Shown one piece after another: positions 1 to 10,506 of a stretch of 64,000 nucleotides of DNA (position 1 is the first letter of the stretch; the number at the start of each line of letters is the position of its first letter). The notes under the pieces are model-generated. The model made no database searches and was not told where the DNA came from. It saw only the letters and a program-made list of their open reading frames with translations. Source of the DNA: Vigna angularis (lineage: Eukaryota; Streptophyta; Magnoliopsida; Fabales; Fabaceae); contig NC_068974.1 of the NCBI RefSeq assembly GCF_016808095.1, positions 7,502,001-7,566,000 of the forward strand. Direction: 5' to 3'. The position numbers and the translations under genes are program-made.

Positions 1-1176
1 AATAGAAAAAATGATAATCAAAGACAAAAGTTACAGTGTCAGACTTTTCTGAGGTCAAATGTCTAATCAAAAATAACAATTTGATGTTTTCTCTCGAGAC
101 GTTTGCACGCATGGTGTTTGAAAAATCTCACCCTTCACCTTCCAAAATAAAAAGGATTTTCCCCAACAAATAGTGTTACTGCCCTCAGGAACAAAGTAAA
201 CCTTTACACCGGGGAAAATTGGTTTGGTGATCCGTGATCCATTGAAAAAAGAGAGAGAGAGAGAGAGAGTTGAAAATGAATAATGTCTTAGGAAGAGAGG
301 ATCTCCTTGCCAACTAGCCAAAAGTATGCACAAGAAAATCAAACCAATTGGGGCCACCTTTTAGGCGATCCTTTCATGCCCACTACTTCTTCTAAAAAGA
401 ACCCATACCAAAAAAAAATGGGGCAGTTGGGTGGATCTCACCACGCGCCTTTTCCTTGAAATTCATCAACCCATAATCCCAAGATTGGTGCAGCTTTGTA
501 GATCTTACTTGGATTTTTCACCCGAATTATCATGGATTTATCATCATACTCATTACACAAAATCGGGGCAACTTTTAGGTGCCTCATAGGAGCGCATGAG
601 GTGACGTGCCGACATGGCTATCCCATTATCTTCCAAACCATTCTAAACAACTCTCATCCTTCAAGCATGTTGTGTTGACATCTCGAAAGAAAAAGTCAAA
701 ATGTAAAAATCTCAAAGTTAGATCTCAGATGTATGACATTCCTCACTTTTCTAAGCATTGGAAATAATGACCAGTTTGATGATTGCAAGTAAGATAATTG
801 ACTAAAAAAAAAAAACAACAAAAACAAAGCAAACGTTTTCATTTCTGATCGAAACCTTTTTCATTCATATGAATGGTTATCGAATCTTTCTTATTCTTCA
901 AAAAAAAAAAAACTAATTAATAAAAACGTCAAAAAAAAAATAATAAAAAATCAAATTTCAAAATAAAAAAAATCTGACAATTTTCAAGCTCAACTCGGCC
1001 CAGTTACATGCATAATTCTCATTAAATTCTATTTCTAAGAGATAAAAACACAAAAATTTTCTAATATGTTTAATTTTTTTCACATTTTTGTAAATAAATA
1101 AAACATGAATGAAAAATAAAAACATTTTTATTTTTCAAACGTTTTTCTAAATCAAACTTTCTCATATCAATTTTTT

Positions 1177-1357
1177 GGCCCACAAAGCCAGTTTCTACAC
1201 TGGCTCGCAAAGCCCAGTTTCTACACTGGCCCGCAAAGCCCAGTTTCCACACTGGCCCTCAAAGCCCAGTTTTCACACTGGCCCCCTAAGCCCAGCTCAC
1301 ACTGGCCCCCTAAGCCCAGCTCACACTGGCCCCCAAGCCCAGTTTTCATACTGGCCA
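1177..1357 (+). repeat. Short tandem array, about 26-30 bp unit (GCCCAGTTTCNACACTGGCC)
   Basis: Seven imperfect copies of a unit built on AAGCCCAGTTTCACACTGGC lie head to tail, with small length changes between copies. GC content is far above the flanks. The open frames seen on both strands here come from the repeat and are not gene-like. The array belongs to the noncoding region of the surrounding retrotransposon. Confidence 0.85.
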
Positions 1358-1853
1358 CCAAACATAATTTTCTCTAAGAAAAAAATATGTTTTTCAACTA
1401 GTATCATCATTTTCCTTTTCATATTACTTTTCTTCATGCATAAAAAAAAAATACGCAAAAGTTGAGTCAATTATTTTCGATGCAAATCATCCATTTTATG
1501 AGATTTCAAAAAAAAATGTAATGAATGTCATAATCTCCTGTAGTCAAATGTTTAAATCACATATTCTTAAGAGATATTTGTGTGCATTGCTTGAAAACAT
1601 CATCCTTCGACCTTCACCTAACCATAGATTGACCCAATCAAGTTCTTGAGCCCAAATAATAAACACAAAGTTTTACACTGGGGCAGATTTTCCATTACCT
1701 CCACTGGCTTTCATTTGGGAGATCCTGGAATCCATTATGACAAAAAAAAAATTGACTCTTGTTGAGATCATTTAATGTTGTCTCCTAATTAATCTTGTGA
1801 AAATAAAGCAATCAAAATTTGAAATGATGTGTGGTCATCTTTCTTCATCTAAA

Positions 1854-1858
<5 letters not shown>

Positions 1859-1946
<88 letters not shown>
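1859..1946. repeat. (AT)44 microsatellite
   Basis: Uninterrupted alternating AT for 88 bases. Confidence 0.97.
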
Positions 1947-1948
<2 letters not shown>

Positions 1949-3241
1949 ATTGATACCAAATTTGAGCCAATAAGAAATTTCTTTTCAAAATTTACCTAAA
2001 CAAGGGTTACCATCAGCATAGAAGTCAACTCAAATTGCAAACAATGAAAAAACACACTTAGTGATCAAACGAAGAAAGTTCATCAAAAGTAAAACAAAAA
2101 TGGAAAGAATCACAAAGTGGTGACAAACAAAGAGTGAAGTTTGCAAATTAGCAAGGAAAGTCAAAACAAATTTGACAAATAGCTGATACAAGGTGCAGAT
2201 GGTAACCCTTGTTTCAAATAACCCATAAAACTTTTATTTGAGCCTTTATATCCTTTCTTTCAATACCCCTTAGCCCAAGCCACATTACAAGCCCAATAAA
2301 AGTCCACACAGATTGAATAATGGTTGCTTAAATTTTCATAAAGCTTAATTTTGAAACAAGACAAAATGACTAACAATGCAGTAAAAAAAAAAAAAAAAAG
2401 ACGATGAAAAATAAATGTGCTCGGAAGAAGGGAACTTCCTATTTGATCAAAATTATATGAAGGAGAATCAAGCCAATTGGGGCAATCTTTTCAAGCCGAT
2501 CCTTTCCATATCCATCACAAATTCCTGAACACATTCAAATCCCATTCAAACTCTTCCCCCAATTCTCAAACTAGGGGGCAATTTTGGGCAACTTTATTTC
2601 ATATGTTTAGGCCCGGCCCATTCAGAGTATTGAGCAACTGTGTTAGATCTCAAATTTTTTCATCTGAATATTCAAAGCTAATACAAAGATTGGGGCATCC
2701 CTTGTTGGGCCTCGCATGATCTTGGTTCGCCCCAAACTTCAAAAGTTTATAACCACCAAGACTAGGGCATCCCTTGTTGGGCCTCGTATGATCCTGATTC
2801 GCCCTAAATTTCATAAATCCATTACCACCAAAGTTGGGGCAAATTTTTTGGCATTCTCACATTCCTTTTCCCAAACACCAAACCGGGGTAACCTTTGGGT
2901 ATATCATTGTTTCACATTGACATTCACATTCACATATTACATCATTCATGGATGATTGTATGAGGAATTGTATGCTCAAGAAGTCGTCTCAGTCTCCCTT
3001 AAACCCTTCATTTTAACCAACCCCTTGTATCAAGCATATACACGCCAGTATTTCGTCAGAAAATGTGTGGCACACAAGCTTCATTTTTAACAGTTGACTT
3101 TAGAATTGGACATCCATTGAAGAGAAATTGGAAGTCTAGATCGTCATAAATTTGATGATTTCAAAGAAAGCAAATTGACTCAATAAAAAATGTCATAGTT
3201 TCATAATCTTCCAGTAAAACAAAAACAAAAAAAAAATCACA

Positions 3242-3630
3242 AGTCAACATCATGTACATATTTTCAAAAACTTTGAATTTGTTTTCGTAAATATTTATCA
3301 AATCTTCTTCCTTCAAAAAAAAAAACAAAACAAAAAAAATCAATATGCATCAAAGTTTTCTCCTTCAATTTCAAAATTACATCAAATCTCCTTCCTTCAA
3401 AAAGAAAAAAAATCATCAACATACAACAAAGTTTTCTCCTCAAATTTCAAAATTTACATCAACCATATTTCTCTTACATATCGAGATTTCAAATCCTTGT
3501 ACAAAAATGCAACACTTTGTTTATTGATTTCAAAACTTTAAAAAAAAATCATCAGAGTCAACATCATGTACATATTTTCAAAAACTTTGAATTTGTTTTC
3601 GTAAATATTTATCAAATCTTCTTCTTTCAA
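3242..3630 (+). repeat. Near-exact 75-bp duplication at a 314-bp offset
   Basis: Positions 3,242-3,316 recur at 3,556-3,630 with one visible mismatch (C/T near 3,311 and 3,625). The DNA between and after the copies holds shorter related blocks (GCATCAAAGTTTTCTCCTTC and variants near 3,344, 3,424 and 3,650), so this is part of a higher-order tandem array. From 3,757 to 3,900 a further short motif, CATTTCAACATCTCAAAAAT, recurs about three times. Confidence 0.85.
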
Positions 3631-3953
3631 AAAGACAAAAAAATCAACATGCATCAAATCTTTCTCCTACAATTTCCAAATTTACATCAACCATGTTCTC
3701 ATTTCGAAAAAAAATAAAAATGGAAACCCATTTCTATCTCAAGAAAGAAAAATCAAAACATTTCAACATCTCAAAAATTCCAAATTTTTTTTAAAAAATA
3801 AAAATAAAAAAATAAAAAAAAAGCAAAGCATTTCAACATCTCAAAAATTCTAAAACTTTTTAAAAAAAAAAAATCAAAAAAATTTCAACATCTCAAAATT
3901 TCAACAAATTCCAAAATTTCAATTTCAAAACAATCAAACAAGTCATTGTTCTA

Positions 3954-4280
3954 ACGACCCTCTGCATGGCAATGGTCGAATTTAAGTTTTCTTCTGCAAT
4001 ATTGACCCTCTGCAAGGCAATGATCAAATCCAGGTTGTTCTCCTTCGATCTTGGCCCTCTGCAAGGCAATGGTCAAGTCCAGATTTTCAAACGACCCTCT
4101 GCATGGCAATGGTCGATTTCAAATGTTCTTTTGCAATCTCGGCCCTCTGTAAGACAATGGTCGAGCCCAATTTTACTTTCTGTCATTGGTATCTCGACCC
4201 TCTGCAAGGCAATGGTCGAGCCCAATTTTACTTTCTGTCATTGGCATCTCGGCCCTCTGCAAGGCAATGGTCGAGCCCAG
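3954..4280 (+). repeat. Tandem array of CCCTCTGCAAGGCAATGGTC, seven copies
   Basis: Copies begin near 3,957, 4,005, 4,055, 4,093, 4,141, 4,198 and 4,252. Spacing is about 40-55 bp, and the last three copies are the most alike. The array directly precedes the 51-bp minisatellite and differs from it in sequence. Confidence 0.9.
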
Positions 4281-4301
4281 CAATCAAACTCATCATTCAC
4301 T

Positions 4302-5443
4302 TCCATAGGGTTGGTACACCCTCCACGAGGTTTCTACACCTCATCAACTTCATCCATAGGGTTGGTACACCCTCCACGAGGTTATTACACCTCATTCACT
4401 TCCATAGGGTTGGTACACCCTCCACGAGGTTTTTACACCTCATCAACTTCATCCATAGGGTTACGACACCCTCCACGAGGTTTGTACACCTCATTCATTC
4501 ATCCATAGGGTTGTGAGACCCTCCACGAGGTTTGGACACCTCATTCACTTCATCCATAGGGTTACGACACCCTCCACGAGGTTTGTACACCTCATTCACT
4601 TCATCCATAGGGTTACGACACCCTCCACGAGGTTTGCACACCTCATTCACTTCATCCATAAGGTTACGACACCCTCCACGAGGTTTGTACACCTCATTCA
4701 TTCACTTATCCATAGGGTTACGACACCCTCCACGAGGTTTGGACACCTCATTCACTTCATCCATACGGTTACGACACCCTCCACGAGGTTTGGACACCTC
4801 ATTCACTTCATCCATAGGGTTACGACACCCTCCACGAGGTTTGCACACCTCATTCACTTCATCCATAGGGTTACGACACCCTCCACGAGGTTTGGACACC
4901 TCATTCACTTCATTCATAGGGTTACGACACCCTCCACGAGGTTTGAACACCTCATTCATTCATCCGTAGGGTTGGTACACCCTCCACGAGGTTTCTACAC
5001 CTCATCAACTTCATCCATAGGGTTGGTACACCCTCCACGAGGTTATTACACCTCATTCACTTCCATAGGGTTGGTACACCCTCCACGAGGTTTCTACACC
5101 TCATCAACTTCATCCATAGGATTGGTACACCCTCCACGAGGTTATTACACCACATTCACTTCCATAGGGTTGGTACACCCTCCACGAGGTTTCTACACCT
5201 CATCAACTTCATCCATAGGGTTGGTACACCCTCCACGAGGTTATTACACCTCATTCACTTCCATAGGGTTGGTACACCCTCCACGAGGTTTCTACACCTC
5301 ATCAACTTCATCCATAGGGTTGGTACACCCTCCACGAGGTTATTACACCACATTCACTTCCATAGGGTTGGTACCCCCTCCACGAGGTTTCTACACCTCA
5401 TCAACTTCATCCATAGGGTTGGTACACCCTCCATAAGGTTGTT
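4302..5443 (+). repeat. 51-bp minisatellite with a 99-bp (51+48) higher-order subfamily
   Basis: About 23 copies share CCATAGGGTT and ACACCCTCCACGAGGTT. In the middle (about 4,440-4,960) the unit is 51 bp with GTTACGACACCC. At both flanks the units alternate 51 and 48 bp with GGTTGGTACACCC, giving a 99-bp dimer. Both unit lengths are multiples of three, so any frame free of stops in one unit stays open across the array. That explains the long apparent reading frames of up to about 307 codons; I do not regard them as genes. The array ends about 180 bp before the polypurine tract of the host retrotransposon. Confidence 0.95.
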
Positions 5444-5605
5444 ATGCCTCAATTCTCTCTGTTTTGTTCATTTTTTTTATCATTTTTTCTGTTTTGTTTG
5501 TTGTTTATTTTGAAGTCCAGACGAAATTAGTGTTTCTTTCTTTACTTAGCTTTTACTTCGATAATACAAAAATTTCAAATTTTCATATTATCCATTAAAA
5601 TCTAA

Positions 5606-5620
5606 GTAAAGAGGGGCAGC
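5606..5620 (+). other. Polypurine tract of the Tat-like element
   Basis: GTAAAGAGGGGCAGC lies directly before the TGTCAACACC start of the LTR. This is the expected place and composition for the plus-strand primer of a Ty3/gypsy element. Confidence 0.75.
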
Positions 5621-5715
5621 TGTCAACACCCAATTTCATCCGGATTGGCTAATTGATTTATTTTATTTTCATGAGGAGTGTAAAATAAAAATAAAAATAA
5701 AAAAAAAGAGAGAGC

Positions 5716-6445
5716 GTTCATCCTCGCCCTTATTCAACCGTTCGTCCTGTGCCTTTCGCCCCGTTCCTCCTCGCCTTATGCGACCGTTCGTACAGAAGCG
5801 ACTATTCGACCGTTCGGCCATTCGTTAATTTTGGACGTTCGTCCTAAGTTCAACCGTTCGGTCGTCCACTAGCTTTTTAACCGTTCGGCCGCTCGTCCTC
5901 AACAGTTAGGGCTCACAAGTTTACCGTTCGGTCATAGTGTTTATTGAACGTTCGGTCTTCATTTGAACGTTCGGTCTCCAAGATATTTGTCTTCAGCGTT
6001 CGTACGATTAGTGCTTATTTTCTTCCAGCGTTCGGTTGTGAACGCTCGTCCTATGCCTTGTGCGACCGCTCGTCCAATTCGTTCTCACTATTGTCTGCCG
6101 CTCGCCCAGTTAGCTCCGCCTTTTCGGCCGTTCAGCATCAAAATATTCAACCTCAAAGAAGTTCGGACGCTCGTTTCCTAGCCTCAACCGTTCGGTCATT
6201 TTCTTCCAGCGTTCGGTTTGTGCGTTCGGCCCAGCAGAAAACAACGTTCGGCAAATAGCTTGTTCAGGCGCTCGTCCAAACAATAATAGTTTTTAAAACG
6301 CTCGCTCATCTGCAGCTCACTCGTGCAGATCACTCCTTTTTATTTACCGTTCGTCCAGGTCGCTCCCCTTCTCTACCGCTCGCTCTTCCGAATGGTATTT
6401 TGTTTTAAAAACGCGTTCGTCCAATTTGAGTTTCGGTCGTTCGGT
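5716..6445 (+). repeat. Dense cluster of CGTTCG / ACCGTTCGGTC motifs in the LTR
   Basis: Several dozen imperfect copies of NCGTTCGKCC, CCGTTCGGYC and the related GCTCGTCC lie at irregular spacing of 10-30 bp. The motif is CpG-rich in an otherwise CpG-poor window. No protein-like sequence is apparent; open frames here are likely repeat by-products. Confidence 0.8.
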
Positions 6446-7382
6446 GCTGGCTTTGTTTTAAAGGGACCCTACCCTTAATTATTCCAACTATCTTTGTTTC
6501 CCACTTCACCAACCCTCCAACTAATGATTCCATTATCAACTGTCTGCCGACACCTATGAGCCAATGAAAGCAGTCGACAAAGTTTGCTCCTTCTGCCAAT
6601 TTAAGGAACCCATCAACTTCACTGCAAGGAGAGGAAAGCCGAGAGATACCATTGCCGAACTCCAAACTCTGGACAGACCTTCATCTCCAACTCCCTTCCA
6701 CCATCTTCATCCTTATACCATCTCCAATACCCTAGATCTCCAACACCCGTCCAACACTTACCACGGCCTAACCTCAGACTCCTAGAGTACCCTCCCCGAA
6801 TCATCAACCCTCATCATTCACACAGCCAACATGATCACCATCATCTAGAATACACTTTCAACACCTTATACTCGGCCACTACCAACACCTCACGGCCACC
6901 ACCTATCCTCACCCAGTCATCATCTTCATCCATATTCACCCACTGTCACAGCCACCCTCGAGCACCCACTACCACAGCCATCCTTACGCACGGCCAACAT
7001 TCATCATCCTCCCTCACACGCACACTGATAAGCTCCCTTTTGCGCTCCTCTGATCATCCCACCAGTAACCCGTATCTACCCACGTATCACACACTACTCA
7101 CTGGTTCCCTCTGATCCTCTCACCCGTGGTCTTCACACCATCTTCAACATCCTAACCGCACGGCTTTTACCTCTAACACTTTATCCTCAACACCAAACAC
7201 CTCTGCCTTTCACCTCCTCCACCTTCCAATGGCTCTCCGGCCTCCTCGAGCCCCTCCTCAACTGTCGTGATGTCGCCGAACTCTTCCCCCCTCGACCCTC
7301 ACCGTCGTCTCACGCCGCTATCCCCGGACCACCTCGACCCTCATCGTCATCTTCTCCTTGCCTCCATAGCAACCATGCGCCA

Positions 7383-7508
7383 TCAGCAGCAGTGGAAACT
7401 CCACTCCCAGCCGAGAACCAAAAGCACCGTAACTGGAACACTTTCTACCGATCCTTAAGGAACCACCGTCCACCGCTCTCGCTGGCCCTGTATAGTGGCG
7501 CGCACATG
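7383..7508 (+). pseudogene. ALOG-domain coding fragment captured in the LTR
   Basis: Codons 7,413-7,505 translate to a 31-residue stretch containing ENQK, WNTF and [12 protein letters not shown] followed by SGAH. This matches the start of the ALOG (LSH/G1) domain. It is identical at 15 of 31 positions to the intact ALOG gene at 27,460-28,035. The variants [10 protein letters not shown] and SGAH resemble LSH1/3/4-type relatives more than that neighbour, so it is probably not the source (inference). Resemblance may extend upstream to about 7,383 but stops after SGAH, where the frame continues without the expected leucine-rich helix. The frame is open from before 7,083 to the stop ending at 7,916, and the Pro/Ser-rich part before the motif is compatible with an ALOG N-terminus. 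The zinc-ribbon insertion and nuclear signal are absent, so a working ALOG protein is unlikely. Confidence 0.75.
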
Positions 7509-8846
7509 GCCGCTCCCACCTCTACAGCTTCGACCTTCAATCCCTCTGAAACCCTCACCTCCGCAAGCACCAGATTCTCCCAGTTGACCGCTTCAGCTAC
7601 CCGTACTCCTTCCTATTCACGCCCCCTACTGCCTTTCTGCAAACAAAAAGGAGTTTGGGCATTATGCCCAATTTTGTTTTTAACACCTCCAAACTTCACT
7701 GCTGCACCCCTATCATCATTTGGGCCCAAACTAAAGAACTTCAATTTTTCTCCCCATCTCCGGTTTTCATTTCTGCACTCCTATTCTTTTTGGTTTGTTT
7801 CTCACACTTTACTTTTAGGCTTTCTCTATTTTTATTTTGTTTGGTTATTACTTTTTACTGTATGTAACCTTTTGTATGATAACTCCATTTTTGTATTTTG
7901 TCATATTTGTTCATAAAAAAACAAAAATAATAAAAAAATTAAAAGATAATAACAAAACCAAAAAAAATGTTTTAAAGGTTTAGGCACATGTGTGATCACA
8001 CGCATCGTCCTTGTGCCAAAAACCTTTTCTCTTTCTTCAAAAAAATGTCAAAAATATGTTTCAAAGGTTTAAGCACATGTGTGATCGCACGCATCGTCCT
8101 TGTGCTAAAAATCTTTTCTCTCTTTTAAATAAAATTACAAAAAATATGTTTTAAAGGTTTAGGCACATGTGTGATCGCACGCATCGTCCTTGTGCTATAA
8201 ACCTTTTCATTCTCCTAAATAAAAAATACCAAAAAAAATATAAAATCTTCAAAAACTAAAAAACATCTATTTTTCAAACTACAAACAATATCGCCTGGCC
8301 AGAACTACGTGATCCTTGATTCTCCATCAAAAGTGGAGATACGTAGGAGCAAGGCTAGTCCTTGTCAGGTTCACTCTCCCAAAAATCCAAATTTATCCAT
8401 AATCAAGATTCTCAAACAATTCCTTAAACAAACTTTTCAAACAATTTCTAAAAAGAACTACGTACCCCTGATTTCTCACATGAGAATACGTAGGAGCAAG
8501 GTCAATCCTTGTCGGGCTTCCTAAAAAATAAAAAATATATTTTTCTTTGCATCGTCTTGTAATCTTATATTCGGGGAATAATAATCATTTTGAAAACCAC
8601 ATCGACTTTGCACGTTTAATTAAAGGTACTGCCTTAAGGCAGGCGTTGTAGGGTGCTAATACCTTCCCTACACGTAACCGACTCCCGAACCAAGAATATG
8701 GTTCTAATAGACCATGCCTTATCATTTTATGGTTTTTCCGTAGTTTTCCAGAATAAACTATGGTGGCGACTCCAAATCTCTTTTTCAAATCCGCGTCTTT
8801 CTCTTTTTTCGGATCGTCGTCCCGTCGCGATTTTCCGGTTGCGACA

Positions 8847-10506
8847 GCGTTTACCACTTATAGATGCAGTTCTTGTAGGTCCAAATAAGTCTATATGAAG
8901 CAACTCAAAAGGTCTTTCAGTTGAAACAATAATTTTTCTGTTGAAAGATTCTTTGACCTATTTGCCTTTCATGCAAGCACTACAAAAGATTGTATCATTG
9001 AATGATACTTTTGGCAATCCTCTCATAAGGACATGACGTTGCAGCTTGAGATTAATCTTATACTTACATTTCCACAATTATTATGCCATGATATTGCCTC
9101 ATCTTTTATAGATACTACACAAGAAACGCTTTGAGATTGTAATTTATTTAGATTTATTTTGTACAAGTTGTCTTGCCTATTTACGATAAATAATGGTAAA
9201 CCCTTATCATCTAAAACTTTGAATTGGCCTTTCTAAATAATATTATATTGGCTGTCACATAATTGACTTATGCTCATCAGATTATGTTTTAGGCCATCAA
9301 CTAACAAAGAATTATCAATAGATGGGGAAAGGTTTGTATCTATCTTTCCAATTCCGATGATTCTACCTTTCTGGTTTCCTCCAAAGGTGATTGTTCCTCC
9401 TTTCTTACTCTTTAGGCTTAGGAACATACACTTTTTGCCCATCATATGTTGCTAGCATCCACTGTCCAGGTACCATGACAAGGTGTTCCTTTCTACTATC
9501 AAGCATACTTGTAAGAGAAATTATTTTACCTTTAGGTACCCATATTGTGTTAGGTCCTTTCTTGTTATTTGTATGCATCTTCTTCTTTCTAGAAGTTGAT
9601 GTATCACTAGACGACTAAACAAATTAAATTTTCTTGATTTAGTCAACACAATTTACATTATTCCTATTAAATCCTAAGCCTCTCTAGTTAGAAGTATGCC
9701 TACTTTCTTTAAGTAGGAGTCTTAACTGATTGCTCCCTTCAAGTTTTCTGTTTAACACTTTTGTGAGAGCGTCGTTTTCATGTCTACGAGATTGGGCACG
9801 TTTAGCATTCTCAACCACAATTGTGTCCTCTATAAGCTTCTTATTTTGAAAAAGATTTTTCTCCTTCTTTTATGAAACAATTAACTTTAATTTTGTTTTA
9901 GATATTTCACATCATCATTGGATGATGTTACTTCTTCTTTCAAAGCATTGTTTTCTTCTGAAAGCTCTGTACTTTGTTTCGTAATAATTTATACGTATTA
10001 GACAATTTTGAAGAGTATGAAAGTAGTTCATAATATGCATGAATGAAGGAGTGCAAGTTAGAAAAATGTACCTTATCATCAGAGTCATCTGATGAGCTTT
10101 TAACATTTCCTAGGCACAACTTTGCTTCTTCGCCTTCGTCAGATGTGTCCATATCTTTCCAAGTGCTCATCAACACTTTATTCTTGTCATGTTTGGGACC
10201 AACAAGTCTTCTTTTCATCTTTTCAAGATCAGGACATTTAGATTTAATGTGTCTACCCTTGAACATTGTTCCTCTTTTTCTTCTCTACATTGAGTGAAGC
10301 TTTCTTTAGATGAATGAGAATTCCTCTTTCTCGTTTTCATCCATAGAGTCTTCTTCATTATCAAAGTCTTTTAAGGATTCATCCGTTTTGAGAGCCTTTG
10401 TAGGTGTCTTTTTGGTGGCCTTAAGAGCGATGCTTTTCTCCTTCTTTATTGATCCATCTTGTTGAAGTTCAAGCTCATGCACCTTTAGAATTATGACCAA
10501 CTCTTC
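8847..10506 (-). pseudogene. Ty1/copia polyprotein remnant: gag C-terminus, protease, start of integrase (copia element 1)
   Basis: Read on the minus strand from 10,506 downward. First comes a Lys/Glu-rich gag segment with VHELELQQD (10,306-10,506), then a CCHC-knuckle remnant (HIKSKCPDLEK, about 10,240). The protease follows with WYLDSGC and an in-frame stop right after it (about 9,430-9,475), and then GGTITFGGNQKGRIIGIG and LLVDGLKHNLMSISQLC (9,233-9,400). Finally, integrase-like LLHIDLFGPTRTASISGK ends at 8,847. The coding sequence is cut exactly at the end of the Tat-like LTR, so the rest of integrase, RT and RNase H should lie beyond that element, outside the window. Several stops and frameshifts make it non-functional. 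The gag/protease style suggests the SIRE/Maximus side of copia (tentative). Confidence 0.85.

Larger units (their letters stand above)
60..2540 (+). repeat. Diverged direct repeats in the noncoding region of the Tat-like element
   Basis: Blocks near 80-360, 1,545-1,760 and 2,460-2,520 resemble each other. Shared landmarks include a CACCTTC-rich stretch, ACACYGGGG followed by a purine tract, GATCC...ATCCATT, and CCAATTGGGGC...GATCCTTTC. The spacing is roughly 1.5 kb and then 0.9 kb. No plausible coding sequence is seen here. A (GA)n run is at about 251-270. The similarity was judged by eye and is partial. Confidence 0.4.
1..8846 (+). mobile_element. 3' part of a Tat/Ogre-like Ty3/gypsy retrotransposon (noncoding 3' region plus 3' LTR)
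   Basis: The segment reads as long noncoding DNA with tandem arrays, then a purine-rich tract (5,606-5,620), then an LTR starting TGTCAACACC at 5,621 and ending GGTTGCGACA at 8,846. Legume Tat/Ogre-type elements are known for long LTRs and for tandem repeats between the coding region and the 3' LTR. No gag, protease, RT or integrase is inside the window, so the coding part and 5' LTR would lie upstream of position 1. Immediately after 8,846 the DNA becomes the integrase region of a minus-strand copia element, so this element most likely inserted there. The lineage call is inference from layout and the LTR end motifs. Confidence 0.75.
5621..8846 (+). mobile_element. 3' LTR (3,226 bp) of the Tat/Ogre-like element
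   Basis: The termini are TGTCAACACC and GGTTGCGACA. Inside, in order: a CGTTCG-rich zone (about 5,716-6,445); CT-rich sequence with a long open plus-strand frame (before 7,083 to 7,916) containing an ALOG-like stretch; a three-copy repeat of about 90 bp (units at 7,967, 8,056 and 8,146, core GGCACATGTGTGATCRCACG); a pair of ACTACGT...TACGTAGGAGCAAG motifs (about 8,303-8,372 and 8,455-8,515); GGGTGCTAATACCTTCCC at about 8,652; and TGGTGGCGACTCC at about 8,760. The last three resemble 3'-end motifs I know from legume Tat/Ogre LTRs. If it inserted with a 5-bp duplication, that duplication would be GCGTT (8,847-8,851). Confidence 0.85.

Noticed and set aside
3966..5436. Several long open frames on both strands (up to 307 codons)
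   Set aside because: They consist only of the 51-bp minisatellite and the preceding array; unit length divisible by three keeps frames open. No protein family resemblance.
4302..5443. CRISPR-like repeat array
   Set aside because: Repeats are directly adjoining and there are no unique spacers; the context is a eukaryotic retrotransposon.
5944..6258. Frame of 104 codons rich in SVRS/FSS
   Set aside because: Produced by the CGTTCG motif cluster of the LTR; codon content follows the repeat.
8585..8857. 90-codon minus-strand frame with RRDDDPKKEKD
   Set aside because: It is the antisense of conserved LTR-end sequence and crosses the LTR boundary; not a gene.
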